The notes: a model not told the origin generated them from the letters alone. DNA of 7,118 bases from Bacteroidia bacterium (GCA_026000155.1 BNYG01000060.1:1-7118); one strand, 5' to 3'. Shown: positions 1 through 6,811, counted from the first letter of the stretch. Program-made: numbers and translations.

Positions 1-2
1 AG

Positions 3-812
3 CTTTTTGCAACAGAAAGCAACAAAGCGTTACTGATTGATTTCTTAAACGAAATCATCAAGGAAGAAGGATGTATTACCGACATCAAGTATCAACCCAC
101 TCTGCAATTGGGCAGTACGGAAGCAGATCGAAAAGCGATATTTGATATTTTCTGCAAGACCGAAAACGGAGAATTTTTTATTGTCGAGATGCAGAAAGCC
201 CGGCAACCGTATTTTGTTGACAGAAGTTTGTTTTATTCAACCTTTCCAATACAAAGTCAGGCTCCGCAGGGGTCGTGGAATTTTGAGTTGAAAGCTGTCT
301 ATACGGTAGCCTTATTGGATTTTAAGTTGTTTGAAGATATCACCGATGAAGATTATTTCATCGAAAAGATCTATTTAGCGAGGGAGCGAACGAAGGCGCG
401 GTATTCAAAAAAGTTGAATTTCATCTTTGTCGAATTGCCGAAGTTCAAAAAGAATATTGAAGAATTGAAAACCAACGCTGACCGTTGGTTGTATTGTTTC
501 AAACATCTCGGACAGTTGGAAGGTCAACCGGAAGAATTGTCTGGAGGCGTATTTGAAACGTTATTTAAAGAAGCGGAAATAAAAAAACTAACACATATAG
601 AAATGGAACAGTATCAAAAAAGCGTATTGGAATACAGCGACGTTCGCGATGCCGTCGATTATGCTATGGAGAGAGGCATGGAGAGAGGCATAGAGAAAGG
701 TCAAATCTCCAAATCTTTTGAAATTGCCAAAAATTTATTGAATTTGCACCTTTCGATAAATGATATAGTGAAAACGACCGGACTTACCCCCGAACAAATA
801 CTGGCGCTATAA
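3..812 (+). CDS. Rpn-family PD-(D/E)XK nuclease / putative transposase, 5' end cut by window edge
   Basis: The frame is open from the first complete codon at position 3, reading LFATESNKALLIDFLNEII, so the true start lies left of the window. A TTG at 108 is in frame but would drop this conserved N-terminal segment. Probably about 20 residues are missing. The order of motifs matches the Rpn / PDDEXK_2 family: DRKAIFDI with the candidate metal-binding Asp at nt 144-146, then FIVEMQ with the Glu-x-Gln at nt 186-194, then QxxxVDRSLFY, QAPQGSWNFELKAVYTVALLDF and a helical C-terminus. The family consists of DNA endonucleases that stimulate recombination. Many were annotated as transposases, and roles in phage defence have been proposed. 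The C-terminal part carries a 12-bp tandem repeat (MERG MERG IEKG) and ends with a helix-turn-helix-like stretch (LSINDIVKTTGLTPEQI). No transposon ends are visible. The family call is secure; activity is inferred. Confidence 0.88.
   Translation, partial: LFATESNKALLIDFLNEIIKEEGCITDIKYQPTLQLGSTEADRKAIFDIFCKTENGEFFIVEMQKARQPYFVDRSLFYSTFPIQSQAPQGSWNFELKAVYTVALLDFKLFEDITDEDYFIEKIYLARERTKARYSKKLNFIFVELPKFKKNIEELKTNADRWLYCFKHLGQLEGQPEELSGGVFETLFKEAEIKKLTHIEMEQYQKSVLEYSDVRDAVDYAMERGMERGIEKGQISKSFEIAKNLLNLHLSINDIVKTTGLTPEQILAL
666..701 (+). repeat. 12-bp in-frame tandem repeat in the Rpn C-terminus
   Basis: ATGGAGAGAGGC occurs twice exactly (666-677 and 678-689). A third copy with three changes follows (ATAGAGAAAGGT, 690-701). 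It encodes MERG-MERG-IEKG. Because the unit is a multiple of three, gain or loss of copies keeps the reading frame. Short Arg/Lys-Glu-Gly repeats of this kind are common near the C-terminus of Rpn-family proteins and vary in number. Confidence 0.9.
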
Positions 813-927
813 GCAACACAGTAATAATCATTCAGCATCCGGTAAAATACATCTTTGCCAAAGAAAGGGAGCAAACTCCTTACTGCTGGTGGCCGAGCCG
901 TAGCGCTGCCTGATTTTTCATTACACG

Positions 928-955
928 GTAGAGACGCGATTAATCGCGTCTCTAC
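928..955. repeat. Perfect 28-bp palindrome, REP/MITE-like interspersed repeat
   Basis: The left arm is GTAGAGACGCGATT and the right arm is its exact reverse complement, with no spacer, centred between 941 and 942. The symmetry stops at 927/956 (g versus a). From memory, the same GTAGAGACGCG...CGCGTCTCTAC element recurs between genes in several Bacteroidota and cyanobacterial genomes, where spurious ORFs through it carry the peptide GRDAINRVST. It could form a cruciform or an RNA hairpin, and may be moved in trans as a miniature element. No flanking target-site duplication is obvious. The palindrome is certain; its classification is inference. Confidence 0.8.
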
Positions 956-995
956 AAAATTTTCGACCCCGCAAAGAAACAGGCATCCTGGATTA

Positions 996-1023
996 CCACC
1001 CCTCCCCTACGGAGATATGGTGG
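996..1023. repeat. Nested imperfect inverted repeat
   Basis: CCACC (996-1000) pairs with GGTGG (1019-1023), and inside it CTCC (1002-1005) pairs with GGAG (1011-1014) around a 5-nt loop. The unpaired bases are one C on the left and ATAT on the right. There is no T-run after it, so it is not a typical intrinsic terminator. It may be part of the same decayed repeat-bearing segment as the palindrome 40 bp upstream. Confidence 0.35.
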
Positions 1024-1129
1024 ACTACCTATTTGTGAGAAATCCAAATTCTTTTGAAATTTTAATAAAGGAAGGAAACACTCCTAAATTTATATTTTTA
1101 TAACTCAACCATAAACAAAAAACAAATTC

Positions 1130-1163
1130 TTGTATCGTTTTTCATAGAAATTTAATATCTTTG
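1130..1163 (+). promoter_or_regulatory. Bacteroidota-type promoter for the DUF5683-transglycosylase-rel operon
   Basis: The -7 element TATCTTTG lies at 1156-1163 and fits TAnnTTTG exactly. A TTG that could serve as the -33 element is at 1130-1132, giving a 23-bp spacer at the long end of what the phylum's housekeeping sigma factor accepts. Transcription would start near 1170, leaving a leader of roughly 20 nt before the TTG start at 1192. The region between is A/T-rich without a Shine-Dalgarno sequence. Confidence 0.6.
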
Positions 1164-1191
1164 TCCTAATTATTATTTTTTCAACTATAAT

Positions 1192-1878
1192 TTGAAGCAC
1201 AATATTCTGTTGACAATAGGGATTATGATGCTGTTTCCTGCCGGTTTACAGGCGCAGAATCATTCTTTTTCAGAGAACGATAGTGTAGAGATTTCCGCAG
1301 GATTTCTTTCTTTTCCGGACTCTTTGGCTTTGCCGGCAGATACGGCAAAAAAAATTGTAAAATTCGTACCTGATTCGAAAAAGGCAATTCTTTATTCTGC
1401 TATTTTTCCCGGATTAGGACAGATTTACAATCGTAAATACTGGAAATTGCCCATTGTTTACGGTGGTTTTTTAGGCTGTGTGTATGCCATTTCATGGAAT
1501 GGAACACAGTACCAGGGTTATAAACAGGCGTACAGCGATTTTACGGATAAAAACCCGGACACCAAGTCATGGACAGCGTATAACCCTAAATATTACGGAG
1601 GGGAAGGAGAAGATCCTGAAAAATGGAACAGTTCCGCAGTCACCGGATTTGCAAGCCGTTTAAAAACAGGTAAAGACTATTTTCGAAGAAACTTGGAACT
1701 GAGTTATATTATTACGGCGGGGGTTTACGTGATTTGTATGATTGACGCTTATGTAGATGCTCAGTTATTTGAGTTTGATATCAGTGAAGATTTGAGTTTT
1801 AGAATGGATCCGGTCATTTTTGAACGAACAGCAAGCAATTCCAGGTCTTTCGGACTGCAATGCAGTATTACATTTTGA
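1192..1878 (+). CDS. DUF5683 domain membrane protein
   Basis: A protein of 228 aa, unknown in function, typical of Bacteroidota. Residues 1-22 form a signal peptide (MKHNILLTIGIMMLFPAGLQAQ). Residues 59-101 hold the family hallmark, a hydrophobic pair around PGLGQIYNRKYWK (first segment about 64-79, second about 86-101). Residues 169-187 form another membrane segment, followed by the conserved IDAYVDAQLFEFDISEDLSF. The start is uncertain. TTG at 1192 gives the best signal peptide with a basic n-region and no upstream ATG is in frame; the alternative ATG at 1225 would shorten the n-region. It opens the cluster, 24 nt before the transglycosylase. In related genomes the gene usually follows parB. 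Its constant company with a wall hydrolase suggests an envelope role, but that is inference. Confidence 0.85.
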   Translation: MKHNILLTIGIMMLFPAGLQAQNHSFSENDSVEISAGFLSFPDSLALPADTAKKIVKFVPDSKKAILYSAIFPGLGQIYNRKYWKLPIVYGGFLGCVYAISWNGTQYQGYKQAYSDFTDKNPDTKSWTAYNPKYYGGEGEDPEKWNSSAVTGFASRLKTGKDYFRRNLELSYIITAGVYVICMIDAYVDAQLFEFDISEDLSFRMDPVIFERTASNSRSFGLQCSITF

Positions 1879-1902
1879 TTAATAATTTTACAAAAGAAAA
1901 AA

Positions 1903-3558
1903 ATGAATAAAGGAATCTTATCCCTGCTCTTTTTATTATCCGGAACGATCGGCGTTTTGGCACAAGATACTATTCTGGCGGAAGATACTACTTTCGTGGA
2001 AGATACACTCGTAGTCGCCGCAAATATAGATGACGACATGCTCTTTATCCCCGAAAGCTGGGATACGGATTTGGATAGCCTGATGAATTCCTGGCATGTA
2101 AAATATTATGTAGATAAAAATTCCCATCCCGGTTATAGCAATGCAGTGGTAGCCGGCGACGCTGTTTACGCCGAACGCTTATCCAAAATAGACAACATCA
2201 TTGAACTTCCTTATAATGAAGTCGTTCGCAGATGTATTGACTTGTATGTCGATCGCCGGAGAAGTATTGTCGAATATATGCTGGGATTGGAAAGTTTCTA
2301 TTTTCCCATGATCGAACAAGCCCTGGATGCCAATGATATGCCGCATGAATTAAAATACCTGACGATTGTCGAATCGGCTTTAAATCCGACCGCCGTATCC
2401 CGTGCCGGAGCTACCGGATTATGGCAGTTTATGCTGGGTACCGGCAAACAATACAATTTGGAAATCAACAGCTTGGTAGATGAAAGAAGGGATCCGCTGA
2501 AAGCTACTTTTGCCGCTTGCGCCTATTTGAAAGATTTATACCGGATTTACGGCGATTGGAATTTGGCGATTGCCGCTTACAATTGCGGTCCGGGTAATGT
2601 GAACAAAGCCATCCGGAGGGCAAAAGGAGCTACCGATTACTGGAAAATTTATCCTTATCTCCCGAAAGAAACCCGCTTGTATGTTCCCCTCTTTATCGCT
2701 GCCAACTATGTGATGAATTATTATGCCAGTCACCAGTTATATCCGGTTCAAACCAACCTGCCCATCGCTACCGACACGGTCATGGTCAATCAATCCATTC
2801 ATTTCGACCAGATTGCCGAAGTTTTAAGTATGGATAAAGAATTGCTCCGGGCATTAAATCCACAATATAAGCGGGATATTGTCCCCGGAAATTCCCAGCC
2901 AAGAGCTATTAAATTACCGGTACTGCAAGCCTACGCTTTTGTAGAAAAAGAAGAGGTTATTGCAAATTACCGTAAAGACGAATTATTTTCCAACCGCATG
3001 TATGTAGGTGACAGCAAAAGTACCGCCAATTTAGAAAAACTCACACACCAAGTACGAAAAGGCGAAACGATCCGGTCAATCGAAAGTAAATACGGCGTAA
3101 GCGCCGCCAATATCCGCAAATGGAACGGACTAAAATCCAGCAAATTAGTTGCCGGAAAACGATTAACTATTTATGTAGATAACGGAGGTTACGCCACTGC
3201 ACCTGTGCCTGCACCTACACCTAAATATACAGCAGCATCTAACGATTTACAGCAGGAATCCAACACATTAGCTTCCAATACAATAGCTTCCACGGAGCCG
3301 GTACCGTCCGGTCCGGAAGTTCGCACGGCAACTGAGATTGCAGCATCCTATATGGCCCGTCTCAATCAAACGCCCACTGCTCAAACAACTTCTCAATCCA
3401 ATGCCGAATACGGACGATATAAAGTTCAATCAGGCGATTCATTTTATTCCATCGCAAAAAAATTCCCCGGTTATACCCAGGATGATCTGATGAAAATAAA
3501 TCAAATGAGTAGTCCGAAACTGAAAGCCGGACAATTAATTAAAGTTCCCAAAGTATAA
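1903..3558 (+). CDS. Membrane-bound/exported lytic transglycosylase with LysM repeats (MltD-like)
   Basis: This 551-aa enzyme would cleave the MurNAc-GlcNAc bond of peptidoglycan, forming 1,6-anhydro-MurNAc ends, in the periplasm. A signal peptide covers residues 1-20 (ending VLAQ), with no lipobox Cys. An acidic spacer follows. The SLT/GH23 domain spans about 130-250: catalytic Glu157 in IVESALNP, GATGLWQFM at 169-177, AAYNCGPGN at 224-232 and YVPLFIAANYV at 260-270. A degenerate LysM-like unit (about 297-340) precedes two clear LysM modules at about 382-425 and 506-550, separated by a Pro/Thr/Ser-rich linker (APVPAPTP at 433-440). The domain order is that of MltD, although E. coli MltD is a lipoprotein. 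The ATG at 1903 is the only start that gives an intact signal peptide. The gene probably shares a transcript with its neighbours. Confidence 0.93.
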   Translation: MNKGILSLLFLLSGTIGVLAQDTILAEDTTFVEDTLVVAANIDDDMLFIPESWDTDLDSLMNSWHVKYYVDKNSHPGYSNAVVAGDAVYAERLSKIDNIIELPYNEVVRRCIDLYVDRRRSIVEYMLGLESFYFPMIEQALDANDMPHELKYLTIVESALNPTAVSRAGATGLWQFMLGTGKQYNLEINSLVDERRDPLKATFAACAYLKDLYRIYGDWNLAIAAYNCGPGNVNKAIRRAKGATDYWKIYPYLPKETRLYVPLFIAANYVMNYYASHQLYPVQTNLPIATDTVMVNQSIHFDQIAEVLSMDKELLRALNPQYKRDIVPGNSQPRAIKLPVLQAYAFVEKEEVIANYRKDELFSNRMYVGDSKSTANLEKLTHQVRKGETIRSIESKYGVSAANIRKWNGLKSSKLVAGKRLTIYVDNGGYATAPVPAPTPKYTAASNDLQQESNTLASNTIASTEPVPSGPEVRTATEIAASYMARLNQTPTAQTTSQSNAEYGRYKVQSGDSFYSIAKKFPGYTQDDLMKINQMSSPKLKAGQLIKVPKV

Positions 3559-3560
3559 AA

Positions 3561-5813
3561 ATGAAAGAATTGGAAGATGATCAGGTACAAAAAGCTTATG
3601 AAGCATTATTGGACAGTTATGGACGGTCCAATCATCGTAAGAAATTTGAAATCATCAATAAAGCGTTTAAATTTGCCGACCAGGCCCACAAAGGAGTAAA
3701 AAGACGTTCCGGAGAACCTTATATCATGCACCCCTTGGCGGTAGCCTTGGTGGTAAGTGAAGAAATGGGACTGGGTTCAACGTCGATTTCTGCCGCCCTG
3801 CTGCACGATGTGGTAGAAGATACCGATTATTCCGTAGAAGATATAAAAAACCTTTTCGGGGAAAAAATCGCCCAAATCGTGGACGGATTGACTAAAATGT
3901 CGGGGGGAATTTTTGCCGAAGCCGCTTCCGCACAAGCGGAAAATATGCGCAAACTGCTGCTCACCATGTCAGACGATATCCGGGTCATATTAATCAAACT
4001 GGCCGACCGCTTGCATAATATGCGGACGTTGGGTTCGCTTTTACCCGCCAAACAATACAAGATTGCCGGTGAAACCATGTATTTGTATGCTCCTATGGCG
4101 CATCGCTTAGGATTATTTGCCATCAAGAGCGAATTGGAAGATTTGAGTTTCAAGTACGAACATCCGGAGGAATACAAACAGATTGAACAGAAATTAACGG
4201 CTACGGCGGCTAACCGGGAAAGAATATACGAACATTTTGCCGATCCTTTGCAAGAAAGCCTCAATCAATTGGGATACCAATACAAAATGCAGGAACGGGT
4301 AAAATCCATCTATTCGATCTGGAACAAAATGCAATCCAAAAATGTGAATTTCGAGGATATTTACGATATCTTCGCTGTCCGGATTGTTTTTGAACCGAAA
4401 CCGGATATGGATGTAAAAAAACAATGCTGGGAAATCTATTCTGCTATCACAGACCTGTATATACTCCGTCCCGACCGGATTCGCGACTGGATCAGCCATC
4501 CGAAAGCCAACGGTTACCAGGCGCTTCATTTGACGGTGATGGGCCCTGACGGACAATGGATTGAAGTACAAATCCGCAGTACTAAAATGGATGAAATAGC
4601 CGAAAAAGGATTTGCCGCCCATTGGAAATACAAGGAACACGGCATTGACAAAGATATTCAGGAACAAACCGAACTGGATCATTGGCTGGCCAGAATACAG
4701 GATATTTTGGAAGCGCCGAGTCCGAATGCCATGGATTTCCTGGATACGATCAAGCTAAACCTTTACAGTTCCGAAATATTTGTTTTTACTCCCAAAGGAG
4801 AAATTAAAACATTGCCTCAAAACGCTACGGCACTGGATTTTGCGTATGAAATTCATACGAAGATCGGTGATCATTGCATTGGAGCCAAAGCCAATCATAA
4901 ATTGGTTCCGCTCAGCCATAAACTATCCAGTGGCGATCAGGTTGAAATATTAACGTCCCGCTCGCAACATCCACAGGAAGAATGGCTTAGTTTTGTAACT
5001 ACCGCGAAAGCCAAAACGAAAATAGAATCTTCGCTTAAAAAACAACGGAAGGAAAAAATAAAAGAAGGAGAAGACTTGTTGACCGAGATCCTCCAAAAGG
5101 CCGGAATCGAAATTACAATTCCCATTTGGGATAAATTTTGCTCTTTCTACGGTTATTCCAAAAAGGAAGACCTGTTTTATGCCTTTGCCAAAAAACAAAT
5201 TGAATTGCCGGAAAATCCATTGAAAGTATTAAAAGAAAAGACGGATAATTTCTTTGTCCGTTATATGAAACAAGCTTTCAATGCCGTAAATCCGACCAAA
5301 GAAGAATCGGAAAAACCGGTGGAAAATCAGCCGGAAACGGATATGAATCAAATAGATAGAAAGAAAACCTACACTTTGAAAGAAGAAGATTTTCAAAAAA
5401 ATTTTATTACCCACGACTGTTGCCGTCCCATTCCCGGCGATGATGTTTTTGGTTTTATCCGGGATGACGGACGCCTGGAAGTTCATAAAAGATCCTGCCA
5501 ACCGGCATTGAAACTGAAAACCCGCTACGGCGACCGGATTGTTTCCTGCGATTGGGCGGGACACAAAACTTTCTCTTTCCCCGCTACAATCGAAATCAAA
5601 GGGATAGACCGGATGGGTGTGTTAAACGATATTACCCAAGTGATTACCAACGACTTGTCTGTGAATATGCACAAATTGACGATTGAATCCAAAGACGGCT
5701 TTTTTGAAGGAAGGATCGAGGTGGCGATTCATGATGTCGATGATATCAACAACCTGTCCTCCCGTTTGCAGAAGATTAAGGGGATCAAGAATGTGGTACG
5801 GATAGATGATTAA
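3561..5813 (+). CDS. rel: Bifunctional (p)ppGpp synthetase/hydrolase (Rel/SpoT family)
   Basis: A 750-aa cytosolic enzyme that makes (p)ppGpp from GTP/GDP and ATP and hydrolyses it, controlling the stringent response. Full length for a long RSH protein. The HD hydrolase domain (about 35-185) keeps His57, His82-Asp83, the following VEDT and Asp149 (KLADRLHNMRTL), so hydrolysis should be intact. The synthetase domain (about 240-355) has RVKSIYSIW, YDIFAVRI with Asp269, and Glu335 in IEVQIRS. At 306-309 it reads RIRD, a conservative form of the RXKD signature of bifunctional enzymes, not the acidic EXDD of monofunctional RelA. Then come TGS (about 406-467), a helical region, a Cys/His region (C620, C621, H642, C646) and an ACT domain (about 672-750). 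Only 2 nt separate its ATG from the transglycosylase stop, so translational coupling is likely. Often labelled relA or spoT; probably the main Rel enzyme. Confidence 0.96.
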   Translation: MKELEDDQVQKAYEALLDSYGRSNHRKKFEIINKAFKFADQAHKGVKRRSGEPYIMHPLAVALVVSEEMGLGSTSISAALLHDVVEDTDYSVEDIKNLFGEKIAQIVDGLTKMSGGIFAEAASAQAENMRKLLLTMSDDIRVILIKLADRLHNMRTLGSLLPAKQYKIAGETMYLYAPMAHRLGLFAIKSELEDLSFKYEHPEEYKQIEQKLTATAANRERIYEHFADPLQESLNQLGYQYKMQERVKSIYSIWNKMQSKNVNFEDIYDIFAVRIVFEPKPDMDVKKQCWEIYSAITDLYILRPDRIRDWISHPKANGYQALHLTVMGPDGQWIEVQIRSTKMDEIAEKGFAAHWKYKEHGIDKDIQEQTELDHWLARIQDILEAPSPNAMDFLDTIKLNLYSSEIFVFTPKGEIKTLPQNATALDFAYEIHTKIGDHCIGAKANHKLVPLSHKLSSGDQVEILTSRSQHPQEEWLSFVTTAKAKTKIESSLKKQRKEKIKEGEDLLTEILQKAGIEITIPIWDKFCSFYGYSKKEDLFYAFAKKQIELPENPLKVLKEKTDNFFVRYMKQAFNAVNPTKEESEKPVENQPETDMNQIDRKKTYTLKEEDFQKNFITHDCCRPIPGDDVFGFIRDDGRLEVHKRSCQPALKLKTRYGDRIVSCDWAGHKTFSFPATIEIKGIDRMGVLNDITQVITNDLSVNMHKLTIESKDGFFEGRIEVAIHDVDDINNLSSRLQKIKGIKNVVRIDD

Positions 5814-5869
5814 AAATAATAGAATATTGTTTTCTTCATAATTAAGATCGAATAAGAAAAAGTTTAGAA

Positions 5870-5905
5870 TTTGATACTCTAATTGAATTATTCTATCTAT
5901 CTTTG
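5870..5905 (+). promoter_or_regulatory. Bacteroidota-type promoter for the TPR-kinase gene group
   Basis: TATCTTTG at 5898-5905 is identical to the -7 octamer upstream of the DUF5683 gene and is followed by CA, as often in Bacteroidales promoters. TTTG at 5870-5873 is the best -33 candidate, but the 24-bp spacer is longer than usual, so the -33 assignment is weak. Transcription would begin near 5912, giving a leader of about 100 nt before the ATG at 6016. No terminator with a T-run is visible between the rel stop and this site, so read-through from the upstream operon is possible. Confidence 0.55.
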
Positions 5906-5920
5906 CATAGTTCAAATCAC

Positions 5921-5943
5921 CTTGGAAACTTGAATTCACCAAG
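5921..5943 (+). other. Short inverted repeat in the leader
   Basis: CTTGG (5921-5925) can pair with CCAAG (5939-5943) around a 13-nt loop. An alternative pairing of TTCAA (5911-5915) with TTGAA (5930-5934) uses the loop bases, so the two hairpins exclude each other. Both stems are only 5 bp and could arise by chance. They are noted because they lie just after the predicted transcription start. Confidence 0.25.
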
Positions 5944-5960
5944 CCAAAAGCGAGAGGAGA

Positions 5961-5990
5961 ATGGTCTTAACAAAAGATAAATATATATAA
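5961..5990 (+). CDS. Possible 9-codon leader ORF
   Basis: GAGAGGAG (5952-5959) lies just before an ATG at 5961 that opens MVLTKDKYI and stops at TAA 5988-5990, 25 nt before the TPR gene. The purine-rich site is stronger than that of any other start in the window except perhaps the TPR gene. It is not in frame with the TPR gene. It could be a leader peptide acting on downstream translation, or chance. Confidence 0.25.
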   Translation: MVLTKDKYI

Positions 5991-6015
5991 ATCATCAAAA
6001 TAGAGGAAGAAAAGT

Positions 6016-6243
6016 ATGAAAAATCCTGCAAAAGCCTATGAAACAGGTGAAATGTTGCTAAATCAATTTGACATGGATATGGCATCACTTTACTTTGAAA
6101 GTGCGGGCGATAGCTACCTTGAAATTGGTAATCGAGAAGACGCAGTAAAAGCCTATGAACAGTTTTTATATTGCGCCAAAATGCTTGGTAAAGATGAACT
6201 GGCTAAGAGAGCTAAAGAAAAACTGGCACACGCCACAAATTAA
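6016..6243 (+). CDS. Small TPR-like helical protein, hypothetical
   Basis: A 75-aa soluble protein without a signal peptide or membrane segment. Residues 22-55 fit one tetratricopeptide hairpin: with Gly31 as TPR position 8, Tyr34 falls at 11, Ala43 at 20 and Tyr47 at 24 (core ESAGDSYLEIGNREDAVKAY). Residues 8-21 and 57-73 look like flanking amphipathic helices, the latter Lys/Glu-rich. TPR units bind proteins or peptides; one hairpin may work as an oligomer or adaptor. An in-frame TAG at 6001-6003 bounds the start, and AGAGGAAG at 6002-6009 is a plausible ribosome site 6 nt before the ATG. It lies 9 nt before the kinase-like gene, so the two are probably co-expressed. The partner and role are unknown. 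Confidence 0.75.
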   Translation: MKNPAKAYETGEMLLNQFDMDMASLYFESAGDSYLEIGNREDAVKAYEQFLYCAKMLGKDELAKRAKEKLAHATN

Positions 6244-6252
6244 GTAATAGGT

Positions 6253-6810
6253 ATGATATTAGGAGCTGTTGGAAAAAATGCCACGGGTAAAGATTATTTT
6301 TTGGAATATATTTCTAAGAAATATAGTATTCCAATGTTTTCAGTTGGCGATGTAGTACGCGAACTGGCATTAAAAGATGGTTTGGAACACACGCGAGAGA
6401 ATTTGCATAAAACATCGCAAAAGTACATGACACAATTCGGGCAAGATTTTTTCCCAAATCAGATAGTAGCGAAAATCAAAGAGTTAGATATAAATAAAGT
6501 TTTAGTTTCCGGTATTCGTCCGTTATCGGATGTTGTTGCATTAAAATCCGCTTTTGGAAGCGATTTTATTTTAGTTGACATCGTTGTTGCGGATGACAAT
6601 ATTCGGTTTGAGCGAATGAAAAAACGCGGATCAGCAAGAGATCCTCTCACGAAGGATAAATTCCTTGAGCATGACCGGCACGAAGAAGAGTTGTTTCATA
6701 CCTCAGAAACCGAAAAGATGGCAGACTTTATTGTTTACAATGATGGAACAGCAGAGGAGTTTGATTTATCTATTGATAAATTCTATAAAGAGCACTTGTT
6801 AGGTAAATAG
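6253..6810 (+). CDS. P-loop nucleotide kinase-like protein (UPF0200 / dephospho-CoA-kinase-like fold)
   Basis: A 185-aa protein. Walker A is GKNATGKD at residues 7-14, right after the first strand (MILGAV), which supports the ATG at 6253. Asp14 replaces the usual Ser/Thr, as in some nucleotide kinases with a GKD loop. Next comes MFSVGDVVRELALKDGLEHTRENL at about 28-51, matching the substrate-side pattern of UPF0200 and related kinases (S-x-GD-x-x-RE...T-x-EN). VLVSGIRPLSDV at about 84-95 looks like the strand-turn before the next helix, and RFERMKKRGSARDPLT with the downstream HDRHEEE resembles the LID region. A small-molecule phosphotransferase, perhaps on a nucleotide, is likely; the substrate cannot be read from sequence. 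It sits between the TPR protein and an unknown gene. It could also be a regulatory NTPase. Confidence 0.78.
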   Translation: MILGAVGKNATGKDYFLEYISKKYSIPMFSVGDVVRELALKDGLEHTRENLHKTSQKYMTQFGQDFFPNQIVAKIKELDINKVLVSGIRPLSDVVALKSAFGSDFILVDIVVADDNIRFERMKKRGSARDPLTKDKFLEHDRHEEELFHTSETEKMADFIVYNDGTAEEFDLSIDKFYKEHLLGK

Positions 6811-6811
6811 G

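Larger units (their letters stand above)
813..1129. other. Intergenic spacer with palindromic repeats, no convincing gene
   Basis: This stretch separates the Rpn gene from the DUF5683 promoter. An open frame at 855-1103 starts with TTG and would encode 82 residues. It is low in hydrophobic-core pattern, reads straight through the 28-bp palindrome (giving GRDAINRVST) and resembles no family I know, so I treat it as non-coding. The visible content is the palindrome at 928-955, a nested inverted repeat at 996-1023, and an increasingly AT-rich right end that leads into the promoter. No tRNA, rRNA or clear intrinsic terminator (stem plus T-run) was seen. Confidence 0.6.

Noticed and set aside
877..892. 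Hairpin AGGGAG-caaa-CTCCTT as terminator of the Rpn gene
   Set aside because: The stem is short with a G-T pair, and it is followed by actgctgg, not a T-run.
855..1103. 82-aa open frame starting with TTG
   Set aside because: It reads through the 28-bp palindrome and a second inverted repeat, has no recognisable domain and no ribosome site, and its composition does not look protein-like. Most likely a chance frame in a repeat-bearing spacer.
1478..1663. 61-aa frame inside the DUF5683 gene
   Set aside because: Same-strand shadow in another frame of a well-supported gene, with no family resemblance.
3827..4682. Two overlapping minus-strand frames of 145 and 162 aa opposite rel
   Set aside because: They lie wholly opposite conserved HD and synthetase coding sequence and show only antisense-type composition rich in Ser, Phe and Ile.
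5622..5942. 106-aa minus-strand frame over the rel end and the following spacer
   Set aside because: Its N-terminal part covers the promoter region and the remainder is antisense to the ACT domain. No domain or start signal is visible.
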